64,000 nt of DNA from Campylorhamphus procurvoides (GCA_013396655.1 WBMV01008228.1:117673-181672); one strand, 5' to 3'; numbered from the stretch's first letter, positions 48,781 to 61,123 are shown. A program made the numbers and translations. Notes: generated from the letters alone by a model not told the origin.

Positions 48781-49070
48781 CGCTTCCGTCTGCCCCGGGC
48801 TCCGCATCCCCCGCTGCGCCCACCGGGATGGCCCCGCCGCCCCCCGGCCCGGTGTTCCCCACCCCGCGCCCACCGGGACAGCCCCCCAGCCAGGCATTCC
48901 CCTTGAGGACACACATCGACATCACGGGCAGCGTCGAGGTGGGTTGGGGTCAGTGTGACACCGCGGGCAGGTTGTTGTCGGGTTGGGCTGCAAAAGGGCC
49001 GGGAGCGACTCTCGGGATCTGTCACCTTGGGCTTGACCCATAAATTGCCGTGAAACGGGTGCAGTCACCT

Positions 49071-49134
49071 CATAGAATCATCAAAAAGGTTGGGAAAGAC
49101 CTCTAAGGCCATCGAGTCTAATCTTCTCACAGCT
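49071..49134 (-). mobile_element. CR1 LINE tail fragment
   Basis: CATAGAATCATCAAAAAGG followed by GACCTCTAAGGCCATCGAG, a short reversed CR1 end. Confidence 0.85.
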
Positions 49135-51459
49135 CACTCCTTCCCGGGAGGCACCAGAAAAAGCCCAGATGTCGTTCACCCCGGGTATTTCCCAAAAGTC
49201 CAAACCAACACCTGAATTAGCTCCTGTAAGAGACTCAGGGCAGAGAGGCTGGAAAAGGACTTTTCTGTACTGAGACACACAGAACCAGCACACAAACATC
49301 CCACTTTCCCAGAAACAAAAAAACTGGGTCTCAAGGTCCAAGCAGGACCACCCCAGAGGTTTTCCCCAGTCCCTGCATGCTCCCTGCTTGCTGCTTTCTC
49401 TGACCATGGCTCAGGAGCACCAGGGATCCTTGTGACACCCCTCAGCCCCATGTAAGTAAATTGGACCTGGTTTGCCAGTCCCAAATACACAAGGTCACCT
49501 TGATGACACTGGACATCACCTATGGGTCCAACCAGAGCTCCCACAGGGAGAAGGTTTCTCTCAACACTTCCAGGGTGGTCACCCATCCCTTCTGGGAGTG
49601 TTCACTGGATGAGCAAAGCAACATCCCCAGCTCACGGAGGGCTTAGAACCTGCTCCAAAACCCAAGGTTGAAGCCACTGAGCCCTCAGCCCCCCAGCCAT
49701 GTCCCCAGCAGCATGGGACACCCGGGGTGGGCACGCCCCCAGGCTCTGGGCACCTCGAGGTGTGAGAGCAGGATAGGGAAAGAGAGAAAGAGAAGAACCT
49801 GGAATCAGGATGACAAATCCAGGTCTGCCGTTTGTGGCTCTAACAGATGGGGACAAAACCCACAGACCTCGGGGGCTCCAGCCTGGCTGATACCAGCAGA
49901 AGCACTGGAATCCTCCCCGTCTGGGGGCAGTGACTCCACTATCCCACATGGTGCCTAGCTGAGCCTTTCCAGCTTAATGTTTTAGGCATTTCTGGGCTGA
50001 GCGTTTCTCCATCTCCACGGGATCCCATCAGGGATGCTCCTCTAGGAGTTTCTCCAAGAAGAATGAGTCCCTGACAGCATCCCTCAGCCTCGGCTACAGC
50101 TCAGAGCCTTCAGGCTGCATCCCTCTGCGCTCCCACCGGCCCCTCCTCTTCTCCCCATCGCTCTCAGCTCCGTCTTTAAAGGCACAGAAAGGATCCGAGT
50201 TGCCCAGATCCCAGTGACTGCCAGCTGGCTGGGAGCACCTGACTCCTGGGAGCACGTGTGATGTCCTCCCTTTCTCCCAGCCCAAATCTCTCACTCCCAC
50301 CTTGAGGTGCCGGTGATTCAGGCTTCCCTCGCTGTCTCCCAGCATCCCAGCGCAGCCTGCGTCGTGCTCAGCCAGCGCCGCTTTATTCCTCACTCACTGC
50401 CGAGGGAGGGCCAAAAAGGCATGAATGCGGAGCTCCCGGGAGGAGTGGGAGGGTGGGAAGCGGAGGGAGAATAGCAGCCTCCTGGTGAGTTATTGACCGC
50501 AGCATCGCTCGAGAGGAGGGCTGAGAACCCGAATGCGTTTGCAAAGCAAGAAACTTTAGAGCATCTCCCGAAGGAAAGGTCTGGGATTGAGCCCCTGGCG
50601 GCATTCAGAGGGGTTTTGGGTGTTGGGAGAGGGATGTGGTCCCCCCTGACAAGCTGTGGCAGAGGAAGGTGTGAGAATTCCGTAGATTTCTGGTGCTCTG
50701 TCCCTGTGCGGGGTGTGTCGGAATGGGGGATTGAACATCCCTCCCTCAGCCCACGCTGTGCCCCACACTCTGCTGCTTCCTGCTCCTCCTCAGCCCCCAC
50801 CTGCAGCTATCCCAGCTCCTTTCACATCAGCTTTTGGATCGGTTTCGCTCCTCATCCAAACTGGAATCTGCCACCTTTAACCCCTCAAATGCCCCTGGGG
50901 TCCTCCGAAATGAGGAGAGGATGAGGAGAAGCAGCTCCTGGGACACCACTTACCTTTGAGACTGTCAGTGCGTCTCCTGCCTGGGACAGCCGAGAGCACG
51001 GACACACCGGCATCGAGATGGCAGCAGCACATCCCGGGGCTCCCAACTCCAGCTGAGCCTGCTCAGCAGGTCCCCAGCACCTGTTGTGGATCCCTGTATT
51101 TGGGTAACCCCCACCCCCAGCAATCCCCACAGGTCACCAGCGATTCCTCCCCACTTTGCTCTTTCCACTCCCCCTGCACATCCCCAACACCCCAGAAAGT
51201 GTGGGGAGTCACTCGTTTTCTTTCCCCTTCCCAAAAGTGTTTCTCTAGATCCACACCTTGCTCACAAATCCAAATGAGCTCAGTCTGGAGCCTGGAAAAC
51301 TTAGCTGCGATTTTTAAAATAACCAGGATTGCTCAGCACTGTTTTCCACACCAGCTCCAGCCCTGTCTGTGCCCACAGCCGGACAATTCAGCGCTGGGAA
51401 TCAGTCTGGGATTGGGCAGCGGAGAGGAGGATATCCCAGAGCAAGGCTGAAGATGTCTG

Positions 51460-51720
51460 ATCTGTCCTGATGCGATTTGCCAAGCTTGGGCTCAGGGGGA
51501 GGGTAATTCACCTCCAGTTAAAGATGACGCAGGGGAGGGAGAGAAAAAAAGGGGAGAGGAGAAAGAGAACACACGATTCCCCTGATTCAATCAGCCAGAA
51601 ACAAGGAGGTGCTGGTGCCCTCTAATTTGGAGATTCACAGATTTTAGGGCCAGAAGGGACTGTGATGCTCATCTAGCCTGACAGTCTGGATTATGTAAAA
51701 GCCACTTGAAGCCAGACAGT
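51460..51720. promoter_or_regulatory. Motif-dense block with ancient CR1-like remnant
   Basis: The block contains evenly AT/GC-mixed sequence with sites such as GATTCAATCAG, GTAATTCACC and TTATTAAAGG nearby. It merges at its right end into an old CR1-type tail. It looks like a conserved non-coding element, but conservation was not measurable here. Confidence 0.3.
51632..51720 (-). mobile_element. Ancient CR1/L3-type LINE 3' remnant
   Basis: The + strand reads AGATTTTAGGGCCAGAAGGG followed by a diverged TCATCTAGCCTGA. This matches the reversed 3' end of the old amniote CR1 type seen in turtles and crocodilians rather than the young avian subfamilies. Divergence suggests insertion long before birds radiated. 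Confidence 0.55.
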
Positions 51721-51996
51721 GCCACGAGCTTTTTAGAAGCAACAGCAAGCACTGGGGAACTTATTAAAGGATTGTGACGTTTCCTAGGTGGGGGACATGT
51801 GGTTCCCAACACGCTGTGGGGAGGAGGAGGAGGCCAGGTACACCCACGCCTCCGGGCTCTGGCTGAACAGACGGCAGCGCCGGGGCAGAGGAAACATCAT
51901 TTCCCTTCCCTATAATGCAGCTCCTTTGCCCAGAAAGAGGGTTAAGCAAGGAAAAAAAATCCAACCCTTTCCTTATGTTTTTCTTCTGAACATTCC

Positions 51997-52307
51997 CTAG
52001 TCCCTGGAAAGAAAACGCCCTGCAGGGATTCTGGCCCTGAGGCGTTTCTTGGCCGCTTTGGAGTCAAACCCCATGGTTTGCAGGATGCAGCTCCACAGCC
52101 GCCGGAGCTGAGCCTGCCTCTCCGTGAGCCGGATCCGGAGCTCCGCGCTCAGCCTGCAGCGCCCGGAGGTGTAGTCATTGACTGCAATGAGAGTTTCCCT
52201 CTGAAGATGGAGCCAGGCAGCATAAAACATCAATAAAGCGCTCAGGATGCGTCCCTTAATGAGCTGAGATCGTAACACGCTGCCAGAGCCTGCCAGATCT
52301 TCCCATT
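51997..52307 (-). CDS. Unrecognised, protein-like terminal-exon candidate
   Basis: On the minus strand a good 3' splice site (GCTCCTCTCTCCCGACAG, AG at 52309-52308) precedes a 102-codon open frame ending in TAG. The frame entering through the acceptor (one codon base supplied by a previous exon) has no ATG start of its own. It encodes a highly helical, Leu/Arg-rich sequence with segments such as LIKGRILSALLMFYAAW, TLIAVNDYTSGRCRLS, RRLWSCILQTMGFDSKAAKK and a basic C-terminus. Codon use in the middle favours C/G at third positions, as in real avian exons. No family was recognised, no upstream partner exon was identified, and no AATAAA lies close downstream. It could instead be a conserved non-coding element that happens to be open. 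Confidence 0.25.
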
Positions 52308-52569
52308 CTGTCGGGAGAGAGGAGCAGATCCTGCCGGGGAAGTGTTAAGTGGGTCCTGCTGACTCATTGATGCAGATGGATCCGGCTCCGTGCCGAGGCA
52401 GGAGGAGCCGTCTCGGGGGGCAACACCCAGTGCCCAGACTGAGCAGGTACCCAGCACCTCAACCCATCCCAGGGGGACAGAATGGCAGCAGGAATTTTTT
52501 GCCTGTCTCTGTCCCATTGTGTACAGCGAGAGCCAAGCACTGGGATGTCCCCGCCTAGGACATCTTCCA

Positions 52570-52755
52570 GGAAGGTGGGGAGACCCTGGTACAGGTTGCC
52601 TAGAGAAGCTGTGGCTGCCCCATCCCTGGAAGTGTCCAAGCCCAGGTTTGCAGGGGGCTTGGAGCAACCTGGGATAGTGGAAGGTGTCCCTGCAGGGGGT
52701 CAAAACTAGAGGATTTTTAGTGTCCCTTCCAACTCAAACCATTCTGAAATTCCAT
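52570..52755 (+). mobile_element. CR1 LINE 3' fragment
   Basis: GGAAGGTGGGGAGACCCTGG through AAACCATTCTGAAATTCCA, with a short deletion replacing the usual CCCATGGCAGG. Confidence 0.9.
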
Positions 52756-53530
52756 CACTGATGGGCTCCCTGCACTTCCACAGCAGCTCACCTTCTGCAG
52801 AAATATGTTTGTCCCCACGAGATCCCTGCCCAAAGCCACATCCCCCTCCCTGCAGAGAAACCAGAGCAAAGACGTGACTCAGGCAGTGTTAGCTCCAAAG
52901 GTGAGACCCCAACCCCGAGTTTTTGGGGAACCTGAGCAGGGTGGGTGAAGAGTCAATGTTATGAGTCACAGAGATACCAAGGGATGGACAATAGAGGCAT
53001 ATCTTCACTGGGAAATTGTCAACTCCATCTTCCAACTCCCCAGAAGGTGCCTCAGCCCTATTGTGTCTGTGTTAGAACTCTGAAGCTGGATCCCTTGCAG
53101 ACCAAGGGCATGGAGGTGAAGACTTCTCGTTTCTATCAGAAATGGGCTGTCTTTGGTCTGGATGGGGTGCCATGGGTGGGTGACGTGTATTTCCCCACCC
53201 AAACCCCATTGCTACAACCATCAGGGGATCAAGTGACAAAGGATTTACACCCTCCAGACACTGAATATCCCAAAAAAAGCCCTTGAAGCACCGGCCCCTT
53301 GCCCAGGTCTCACCCTGCCTTTGCAGAACACATGTTCCTCACCCAACCTGTGCCTCTGTTGCACCTTCATCCCTGCCTTGATGGGATGTGATGTTCCTAT
53401 GAGTGTCTCTTCTGACCCTAAGCCCTCAGGGCCCTCTCTTTGCCTGGATTCTCTGTCCCACACTCCCAGTGATGTTCCATGGGTGGTCCCTGGTCTCTTT
53501 GGGGAACAATCATCTGAGCTCCACCACATG

Positions 53531-53615
53531 CACCAGGTATCCCACATGTATCACGTGTCCCATGTGCACCTGGTATCCCACATGTACCAGGTATCCACAG
53601 GTACACCTGGTATCC
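53531..53615. repeat. Minisatellite rich in CACATGTA and CACCTGGTATCCC
   Basis: Alternating CACCAGGTATCCCACATGTA-type units with shorter CACGTGTCCCATGTG spacers, 4-5 partial copies. Confidence 0.85.
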
Positions 53616-53819
53616 CTCCTGCTGATGCCCTGGGGTGCCCAGCTCTCCCTAGAGCAGCTGCTCCATCCAGCTCCCCCACCTCTTGTTCCCTTCCAAGCCC
53701 ACACACCTGCCCTGAGCATCCTCGCTCACCTGGGTACCACCTCCCTCACTCCCCAGCAAGCCCCACAAACCTCTCTCCCCAGAGATGGAGGTGTGGGGTG
53801 GGGGAGGCAGCTCCCCCAA

Positions 53820-54270
53820 ATTTCTTCGCGTTCAGCACTTTGAGTCCCCGTTTCAATGTCACTTTAACTCGAGCGAGTGTGGCGGGGAGAAGGGCTCCGT
53901 ATTAAATTGCCAATCTGGTCACATGCTGCTGGGATTTGGCCGTAGCTAAGCAGCACCACCCCCGCATTCACTTTTTTGGCTGGTGACTCCTCTGCTCGGC
54001 GTAAGGCAGAGCCGGCGAAGAATAGGAGAAACCGGAGGGGGAAGGCAAAAAAAATTAAATAAATAAAGAAGAAAAAACCAGGCGAGTCATTGTGAATGTC
54101 AGGAGCTCCTCGGCTGCGGGTGTGACAGTGATCCTCCCCCTCCAAACTCGCTCCGGGTGAGAGCCAAAGAGAGGATTTCATTAGGATCTGGTAGCAGGCT
54201 ATTTTCAGAGCTGACATCCTACCCATGGCTAAAAATAGCCGGTCCCCTCCACACAAACCAGGGTTTCTGT
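53820..54270. promoter_or_regulatory. Candidate conserved element
   Basis: Repeat-free stretch with TTCGCGTTCAGCAC, CACTTTAACTCG, GTATTAAATTGCC, GGTGACTCCTC (AP-1/Maf half-site) and an A-rich tract. Its composition is unlike the flanking GC-rich DNA. The function is inferred. Confidence 0.25.
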
Positions 54271-55177
54271 TCTCTTAAACTTTAACAAACCTCGGCAAGG
54301 CTCAGACCTTCCTTTCTCCCTACACTTTGTTCCCTTCCTTGCTCCAGTCCCTTCCATTATCCCTTCCCTCTTCCCCATCTCTCATTTCCCAGGTGTCCGC
54401 TCTGCTCCTGTCCAGGCTTGCAGGGACTGGAGAGGAGATGACACCATGGCATGGCTGGGGATTAGAGGGTTGGATCACTTCCTTCCCAAAAGCAGCATCC
54501 TGCACCCGAACCCGAGCCCTTGAAGCTAAGAGGGCTTGAACCCCCCGAGATGCTGCCAGGCACGGGCAGGGAGCCTCGAGCATCCCTCCAGAGCACAGGA
54601 TGCTCTGAGGAGCATCCTGAAAAGAGAGACCATTTACTACCGCAGGGTATCACCTCCACCAAAGGAAGATGCTTCACTTTGGTGCCTGCTGCTCAGGTGA
54701 AAATTATCCCAGGATCATTCCAGGATCGTGGAAACGATCCCAGAGACCACAGGTGGGCTGGGCTCAGGGGGTTCCATCACGAAACTGTCCCACCTGCAGA
54801 AACCAGCTCCAGCACTCGGCCACAGTCACCTCTAAGAGGCCTCTCCTGAAAACCCTGCCTAGCCTAAAAACCAGGTCCCTAAAAAACCCCGTCCTTCCCT
54901 CCCCAGGGCCCACAGAGCCACTGTAGCTGCTGCCCCCCCTCCTCTGCTGCCCGCCCTCCTCGGAGGGGCTGCTCACAATTCCCTCCCTTCATTAGCACAG
55001 CCACCTCCGAGGCAGGTACAGGTATTTATAGCCAGCACCTACCCCCTCCTCCCGGCTCTGTTACAGACAACACAAATTTAACTCTTTCCCACGCTCCACT
55101 TGACTCCAGTCCAGTTTGGTGGTCCAAAAATCCCGCATCTTGGAATAGCAGACACCTGCTGCACCCAGGGCATGTAC

Positions 55178-55254
55178 TCTCCCTGTCCCAGCCCCAAATC
55201 TCCTACTTCTCCCTGGTCCCAGCCCCAAATCTCCCACTTTTCCCTGGTCCCAGC
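55178..55254. repeat. Tandem repeat of about 30 bp
   Basis: Two and a half copies of a unit containing TCCCTGGTCCCAGCCCCAAA. Nearly identical copies suggest recent slippage. Confidence 0.92.
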
Positions 55255-55564
55255 ATAGTGGAGCCTCAGCTGAGGCCGTGGCCATCTGGGCTCTGATGCT
55301 CTTGGGATGGAGCAGAGGTTCATCAGGACACAACTCCCCTGCTCATCCCAGCTTCCCAAGGCAGTGGGACCACCATCCCTGCCAGCTCGGAGCATCCCCA
55401 GGGCGCCTCACACCCTTCCCCCAGCACACAGGCAGAGCGGGTGGGCACAGCCTGGCACACCCTCCGGGACATGGATGGGGTCCGGTCTCTTCGGCTCCTC
55501 CCGGTGCTCCGCTCGCCTTCTCCCTGCGCCGCAGCCCTTCGGAGCCCTGGCCGCCGGCCAGCCA

Positions 55565-55665
55565 GCCATTTCCTGGTAATCTAATAGCTGCAGCAGATGA
55601 ACTGAAAATGCATTTCCTGCCACCGTGCTGTAAAATTTTTATTAATGTAAGGAGAGAAGGCAGCG
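55565..55665. promoter_or_regulatory. Short AT-rich candidate element in GC-rich DNA
   Basis: An abrupt AT-rich island with TCTAATAGCTGCAG, ATGCATTTCC and TTTTTATTAATGTAAG inside otherwise GC-rich sequence, the usual look of a conserved homeodomain-type enhancer. Confidence 0.25.
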
Positions 55666-56519
55666 CTGGCTCCCAGTGCCCGGGGCCGTGGTGGGGCAGC
55701 GGGGACTCGGCACAGCCGCTGGGGATGGGGCTGTGGGGGCGGCAGAGGTGCCCTGATGATGCTGTGGGAAGGTGGAGGCACAGGGAAACTGAGGCACGGG
55801 CAAAGGAGGTGGAAGTAAAATTGGGCAGCAGCCCGTGGGAACCTCCTCTGGGTAAAGGATCGCCCAGATGGGTTTGCACTCAGACCACTTCAGGCACTGC
55901 AGAGTTGTGTCCTTGAAGCCCCTGGTGCTGCAGGTCCTTGTCCCTCATGTTCTCCCCCCGGTGAGGATCCCGGCCGGCACAGGCAGCGTGGAGGGAGGGA
56001 TGGAGGCAGGGAGAGAGGATTCAGTGTGCCCTGGCAGATGGGCACCGCGGCGGGAGACCTGCCACACTGTCATCCATACGGCATCTCATCCGCCTCCTGC
56101 CTGGCTCCGTGGCCTCAGCTGACCCTTCCCGGCTGGCAAAGGGACATCCCAGTTTAAAATGCTCCATTAAGGGTAAGGAACAGCCTCGACCAGCCAGTAA
56201 AGAGTGACCACCATCCCTGAGCTCTCTGGGGATGGAGCAGAAGTGTTTGTGGGGGAGGAGAAAGGTGTCCCCCAGTTGCTGTGTCTGCACTGAGTCCACA
56301 GCCTTCAGGGGCTTTCTAAAGGACCCCCAGGGTCAACAACCAGCTCAGCATCCCCTTCACCCCCACTCAGAACCCTCTCCCCCACACCTCCAGCCCCACA
56401 TCCCACCTAGACTGGTGTCACACTCCAGTGGATGACATCCCTGTGGCCAGGGGAGGGGGCAGCCCCAGGGCCAGAGCCTGGAGCCATGTTCACAGCTCTT
56501 TTCCCACCCGGAGCCTGCT

Positions 56520-56830
56520 CCCTGCGCCAAGGCAGAGCTAAATTGAAAAAACACACACAATGACCTCTTGTGGAATGTACTATGAATATTTGATAGCTCT
56601 AATGTAATCATATCCAATCAATACCGGCAGGAATATCTTCCCCCTCTCCCCACACTCTCACTCTGCCCTGTCCCTTCCTCTCTCCCTCTCTCTCCCTTGC
56701 TCTCCCTTTCATTAATGCATTCTCCACTTTACATTATTTATTAACTTCCTTCCTTTTTTTATTTAGAAAAAATAAATTAAATAACCGTGGTTATGCCGGC
56801 CTCTCCTGCCTAAGCGCTTTTGGGCCTGGC
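56520..56830. promoter_or_regulatory. AT-rich motif-dense block
   Basis: Contains GAATATTTGATAGC, GTAATCATATCCAATC, TTCATTAATGCATT and TAAATTAAATAACC, split by a CT-rich tract (about 56640-56710). No coding pattern. A candidate distal enhancer. Confidence 0.25.
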
Positions 56831-58439
56831 AAAAACTTTTCTGACCTTCTCTCACCTCCTCACCTTCCTCTGTTGAGACAGAGGCTCTGCCCCATGGCCC
56901 CCTGACACCCCATCCCTTGCTGGCCCCCACCATCTCCCACCTTCCCATGGGCACCTGCTCTGATGTGAACCCTCAAATCCCACCAGAATCTCTACCCATT
57001 GCACATGGCATGAAGATGCCCAAAGCCTGGAACAAGCTCCCGAGGTGCTGGCAATGCCTGAGAGGCTGAGGGAGAAAGGGGGGTCTGCTCCCCTCTTCAG
57101 GATGGCAGGGGCAGAGGATTTTCCCGTTGCCCCCAGATGGAGCCAGGGGAGCAGGAAAAGTCAAACCATCATGATCTGATGCTCCAGGGTCTCATACCCC
57201 CAGCTCTTGCTTGCCAGGAAAAGCCTTTTCCAAGACAGGCATCAAGGCTCCATTGGAGATGGGGGGGTGATGCCAGTGTCTCCCAGCTGCCCACACCCCA
57301 CAGAAAACACCTTTCAGCAGTGGCTGGAGCTTGTCCAGTGCAGATCCCAGCTCCCAGTGGGGTGGGACACACAAGCAGGAGGAGCAGGAGGGTAAAGCAC
57401 AACAAGGAGGGGTCTCCTCTTAGGAGGGGTCTTCTCTCACACCAGCACAATGCAGGATGAACTCAAGCACTGTGCCCCCACTCCTCAACACCCCCAGAAT
57501 TGGTGGCATCTATGTCCTGGCAGTCCAGGTTAGGGTCACTGAGGTCCTGGATTTAACAGGCTTAGTCTCCACCCCAAAATCTGCTTTGGGGCATTAAAAG
57601 ATCCACCGCCCGATATGGGAGGGGAAATTTTGGCTGTGTAAAGGCTCACCTTCCCCCATCTCCATGGGGAGGCTTGGGAAGGTGCAGCTGCTGCCCCATC
57701 CCTACACCAGCATGCTTGTCCCACCTGGGGCGCCCCATTTTCTCAGAGGGGAAATGTGAGGCTGAAGATTTTCTTACAGGGACAATATGAGGCTGAAGGT
57801 TTTATTGTTTTCCATGGCTGGAGGGAGTGAGAGCCTGGAAGAGGATCTGCTGCTCCACAACAAATACCTGGGTAACGAAGTTCAAAGGAAGGACTTTGGC
57901 TTTGCCTGTCCTGGCCATCTCCTCCATTTCTGAATGGCATCACCAAGCATCCATGGAAATCAGGAAATTCAGTCAATTCACGATTCCTGCCTCAGTTTAC
58001 CACTTCTGACAGGTCCAATGGCTTATCCTCACTCTGGTAATTTGGGAGATGTGGAAGACCCCCAGGACATGGCCAGAGTAGGAGGTTGCCTGTTGCCTTC
58101 CAAAACACCATGATCCAAAGCATCTTCACCAGGGATCATTCCCGGAGGCTGGAAGGAGAGTGAGAATCCAACCTCAGTGTGGGATATGGTTTCTCCCCAC
58201 TGCTGCTGTCCCCAGGTAGCTCACGGGGACATGTGGGATTTCAGCTGGGAAAAGGCTTCAGAAAGTCATAGGCTCCCTGAGGAAAGCATGTCAAGGTCCA
58301 CCTGGGTCTGTTTCGAGGGATCAAAGGATTCTCCATCCCAAGGCAGGGCTGAGAGTTTCCTGATTCCCAACTTCCAGGAGCTGCATTTCCCCACAACTGG
58401 ATCTCGTGAACCAGGGCTGCTCGGGGCACAGGGCAGGGA

Positions 58440-58960
58440 GAGCCACCCGAGCCTCCCAGAAGAGGGGATGCAGCTCTGGTGGGGACCTGGGGGACGGGGA
58501 CAGCTCTCCAACAGCTCCCCCACCACCCCTGGACGTGCCGGCGCTGCCATCACCGTCAGCGCTGCCCAGCGCCCGCCGCGGCCGCGTTTTGCTGAACGAG
58601 GAAAATCGATAGCGGCTGTCTGCCGGTGGCCAGCCCGGGGGAAGGGGGGTCGAGCGATGAGAAAGGGGCTGAGGCAAGGGGGGAGATGGAGAAGGCACGG
58701 AGGGACCCCAGGGACGTGGGAAAAGGCAGCAGAACCGCTTGGCAGGGCAAGGTTTGGACGGAGGAGACCCGCAAGGATTTGTCTCCCGTGCTGGGAGGTC
58801 TGGGGGATTCACCCTGCGGGGGCAGCCCCCTCCTCCCGCCCCCCGGCAGAGCCCCGGCTGCTGCCGGAGACACACGGGAACCCGCAGAGACTCTGCTCTA
58901 ATGCGAATCACTTATTGACCCTGCGGAGCCGAGGGCGGCGGGAGATGGGAAGGAGGAAGT
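58440..58960. promoter_or_regulatory. CpG-rich patch
   Basis: GC-rich with many CpGs, followed by an AT-richer stretch (58905-59010) containing CACTTATTGACC and CCAATTAGC. It explains the long accidental open frame across 58177-59403. The promoter role is uncertain. Confidence 0.3.
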
Positions 58961-61123
58961 GTAGGGAAAGAGCTCCAATTAGCAGCACCAAGGCTATATT
59001 TTATCCTCTGGAACAGGTCCCGGGCCAGCAGGCAGAGAGCCAGCGCGGGGGCTGCTGCACCACGGGGGGCTGGGGGGCACCTGGCCCTGGACGCAGCTCG
59101 GGGACCCCCAGTGCATCCCCACTCGCTCCCAGGAAAGCCACCAGTGCCCACCAGTGGCCACCATCCTCCTCCACAGGGCTGCACAGCTCGAGAAGGCCCC
59201 TTTGCCAAGTGCGTAGGGTTGGGAGAAGGGAGCCAGGGCTCGAAGTCACCCAAGTGGCTGCTGGGACCGTGGAAGGGGACGGTGACATTGTGCCAAAGGA
59301 TGGGCAGGGACAGACCTTCCTCCACTGGACTCAGATGCCTGTGCTGGTGCTCTGGCTCAAGGAAGCAATTCCCTCTCACTTTCCCCAAGCACTGAGATGC
59401 TGAGAGAGATGAGGAAATTTACTGGGATCGCTGGAAAACCTGTTCCATGGCAGAGAAGCAGGAGGCAGAAGAGCTGCTGGGACATGGGCCACAAGGGAGG
59501 AGATTTAGGGAGTCTCCTGTGATGCCTTGAGTGGGAGAAGTTGGAGTCTCCTGCACGAGGACCATTAGGAGAAGGTGGGGGACACCCACATTCCCTACTG
59601 TCCCTCCCTAAGGAGGGGACACCCAAAGGGCGTCTCTGGGACTGCAAGGAAAAGACCACGGTGAGCAAAGGCTCCATTTCTAACAGAGAGATGACCCCGT
59701 TGTATTCCTGCTGCAGTAATTCCCTCCAGCATCCTCATTTACACTGCAGAGTTCCCAGGGACTCATCTCCTGAGCCCACTTAAATGTGCCTCCCAACCCA
59801 GGGATCCTGGGGAATGAGGCAGGGTCTCACCTCCCCGAGTCATCCCAATATCCCAGGGAAGATGCTATTCCCAGTAGAGCTTCAGAAGCTTCTTGAACTG
59901 ATCCAGCCCCCATTGCACATTCCCCTTTCCTTGACCCACATCCCTGACCCTGGATAGGGAGCAGGGACTGAGGGGACCACAAAGCCCCTCGCTCTCCCAC
60001 CTATGGTACATATTCCATACCCCATAGATATTTCCTTCTCCAGGGACAGATTCCAACTTGGAGGACAGAGAGACTTTCCAAGCTAATGGCTCATGTCAGG
60101 AGTCATGGACTGAGCTCCTGACATTGCTCAGACCAGTGAGCACCCCCTTCTCCCCTGCCTGGGATTTGTGACAGCCTCAGACACCACTGGATGAGACCAT
60201 CACAGATGGGTCTCCCTGGATGAAGAGGATGAAGGTCTGTGAGAAGACCATAACTGACACCTGGGCCCAGATCTGTGTGGGTTGTCCCTCTACATGGTCC
60301 CATTGGCAGGGGTGAACCACAGGTCCCAGCCACACAGGAGTTTGCAGGTGACACCAGGGCAAGGGAGATGTTCTCCTTGCAGATGTCCCACCAAGAACGG
60401 TCCCATTAGCTGGGGACAAAGGGAGTGAAGGGAGCAGAGGCAGCTGGCAGAGGCGGCCCCCAGGCCAAGCTAATCGGAGAGAAACCATGACGTAAGGCGG
60501 GGGGAAGCAGGGTCACAGCCTTTCCCAGGCTCCGCCGTGCTCCACGCTCCACTTCCCTGCCAGTTTATCAGCCCCTGGAATGTGACCAAGGGAACATCGG
60601 CCAGGACAGAACAAACAAACATCCGAGTTTGGGCTTCCTTCCTTCCTTCGAATAACCAAGAGAAAAAAAGAGAGAGAGAGATGGGGAATTAAATTAAATT
60701 AAAAACAACTGAAACAAGTCAAATAAATAAGCATTTGTGTTTCCATGGGGACATGATGCATTCCTGGGAGTGGGAGCCTGGCCTCAGGGAGAAGTCAGTG
60801 ATGCCACAAGCGCAGTCCATGGTTGTGCCCCAGCGACCGGCATATGTCCCTCAGCTCTGATAGCCCTTGAATCACCAAAAAATCTCTCTGGACTCCCAGG
60901 TCCCCAACACACAGCCATGGCTCACCAGGAACTCCCAGCCTGATGGGAGGGGAAGTCCTGGTTGGAAAGGTTGTTTCTCTCCTTCTGTTTCATTCAAACA
61001 GCCTTGCAGCAAGGGTAGGTTAGGACCAGACAGCTGGAGCTCTGGTCCATGGACCCTCCTCTCCTTGAGATTTCTAGAAGATCCTATGAATTTTCCTTGG
61101 ATCTTGCTATGCTGTGTCATCCA

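Larger units (their letters stand above)
48010..48960. promoter_or_regulatory. CpG-rich island upstream of SPRY3
   Basis: Dense CpG dinucleotides run through this stretch, including a degenerate tandem array and the TATA-like box at 48773-48780. CpG islands usually mark promoters in birds. It lies 3.3-4.2 kb upstream of the SPRY3 coding exon, so it is the most natural SPRY3 promoter candidate in the window. Confidence 0.55.
44760..49070 (-). other. Inferred SPRY3 5' intron and promoter region
   Basis: Two CR1 copies lie near the coding exon, followed by largely unique sequence. The 269-codon minus frame at 47138-47947 has no domain-like pattern and is treated as accidental. Candidate first exons and the CpG-rich island are listed separately. 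Confidence 0.45.
52756..61123. other. Intergenic DNA upstream of SPRY3, no gene recognised
   Basis: No CR1 copy was recognised across about 8.4 kb, unusually sparse for this window. It holds two minisatellites, a CpG-rich patch and three motif-dense blocks. The 408-codon frame at 58177-59403 follows GC-rich composition and looks accidental. Confidence 0.6.

Noticed and set aside
48828..48938. + strand ATG with GTGGGT donor just inside the CpG island, as a first coding exon
   Set aside because: Pro-rich low-complexity frame, no partner exon seen, and the donor is weak; kept only as part of the CpG island.
58177..59403. 408-codon + strand open frame
   Set aside because: It crosses a CpG-rich patch, has low-complexity Pro/Gly/Arg/Ser composition and no domain-like pattern; long accidental frames are expected at this GC content.
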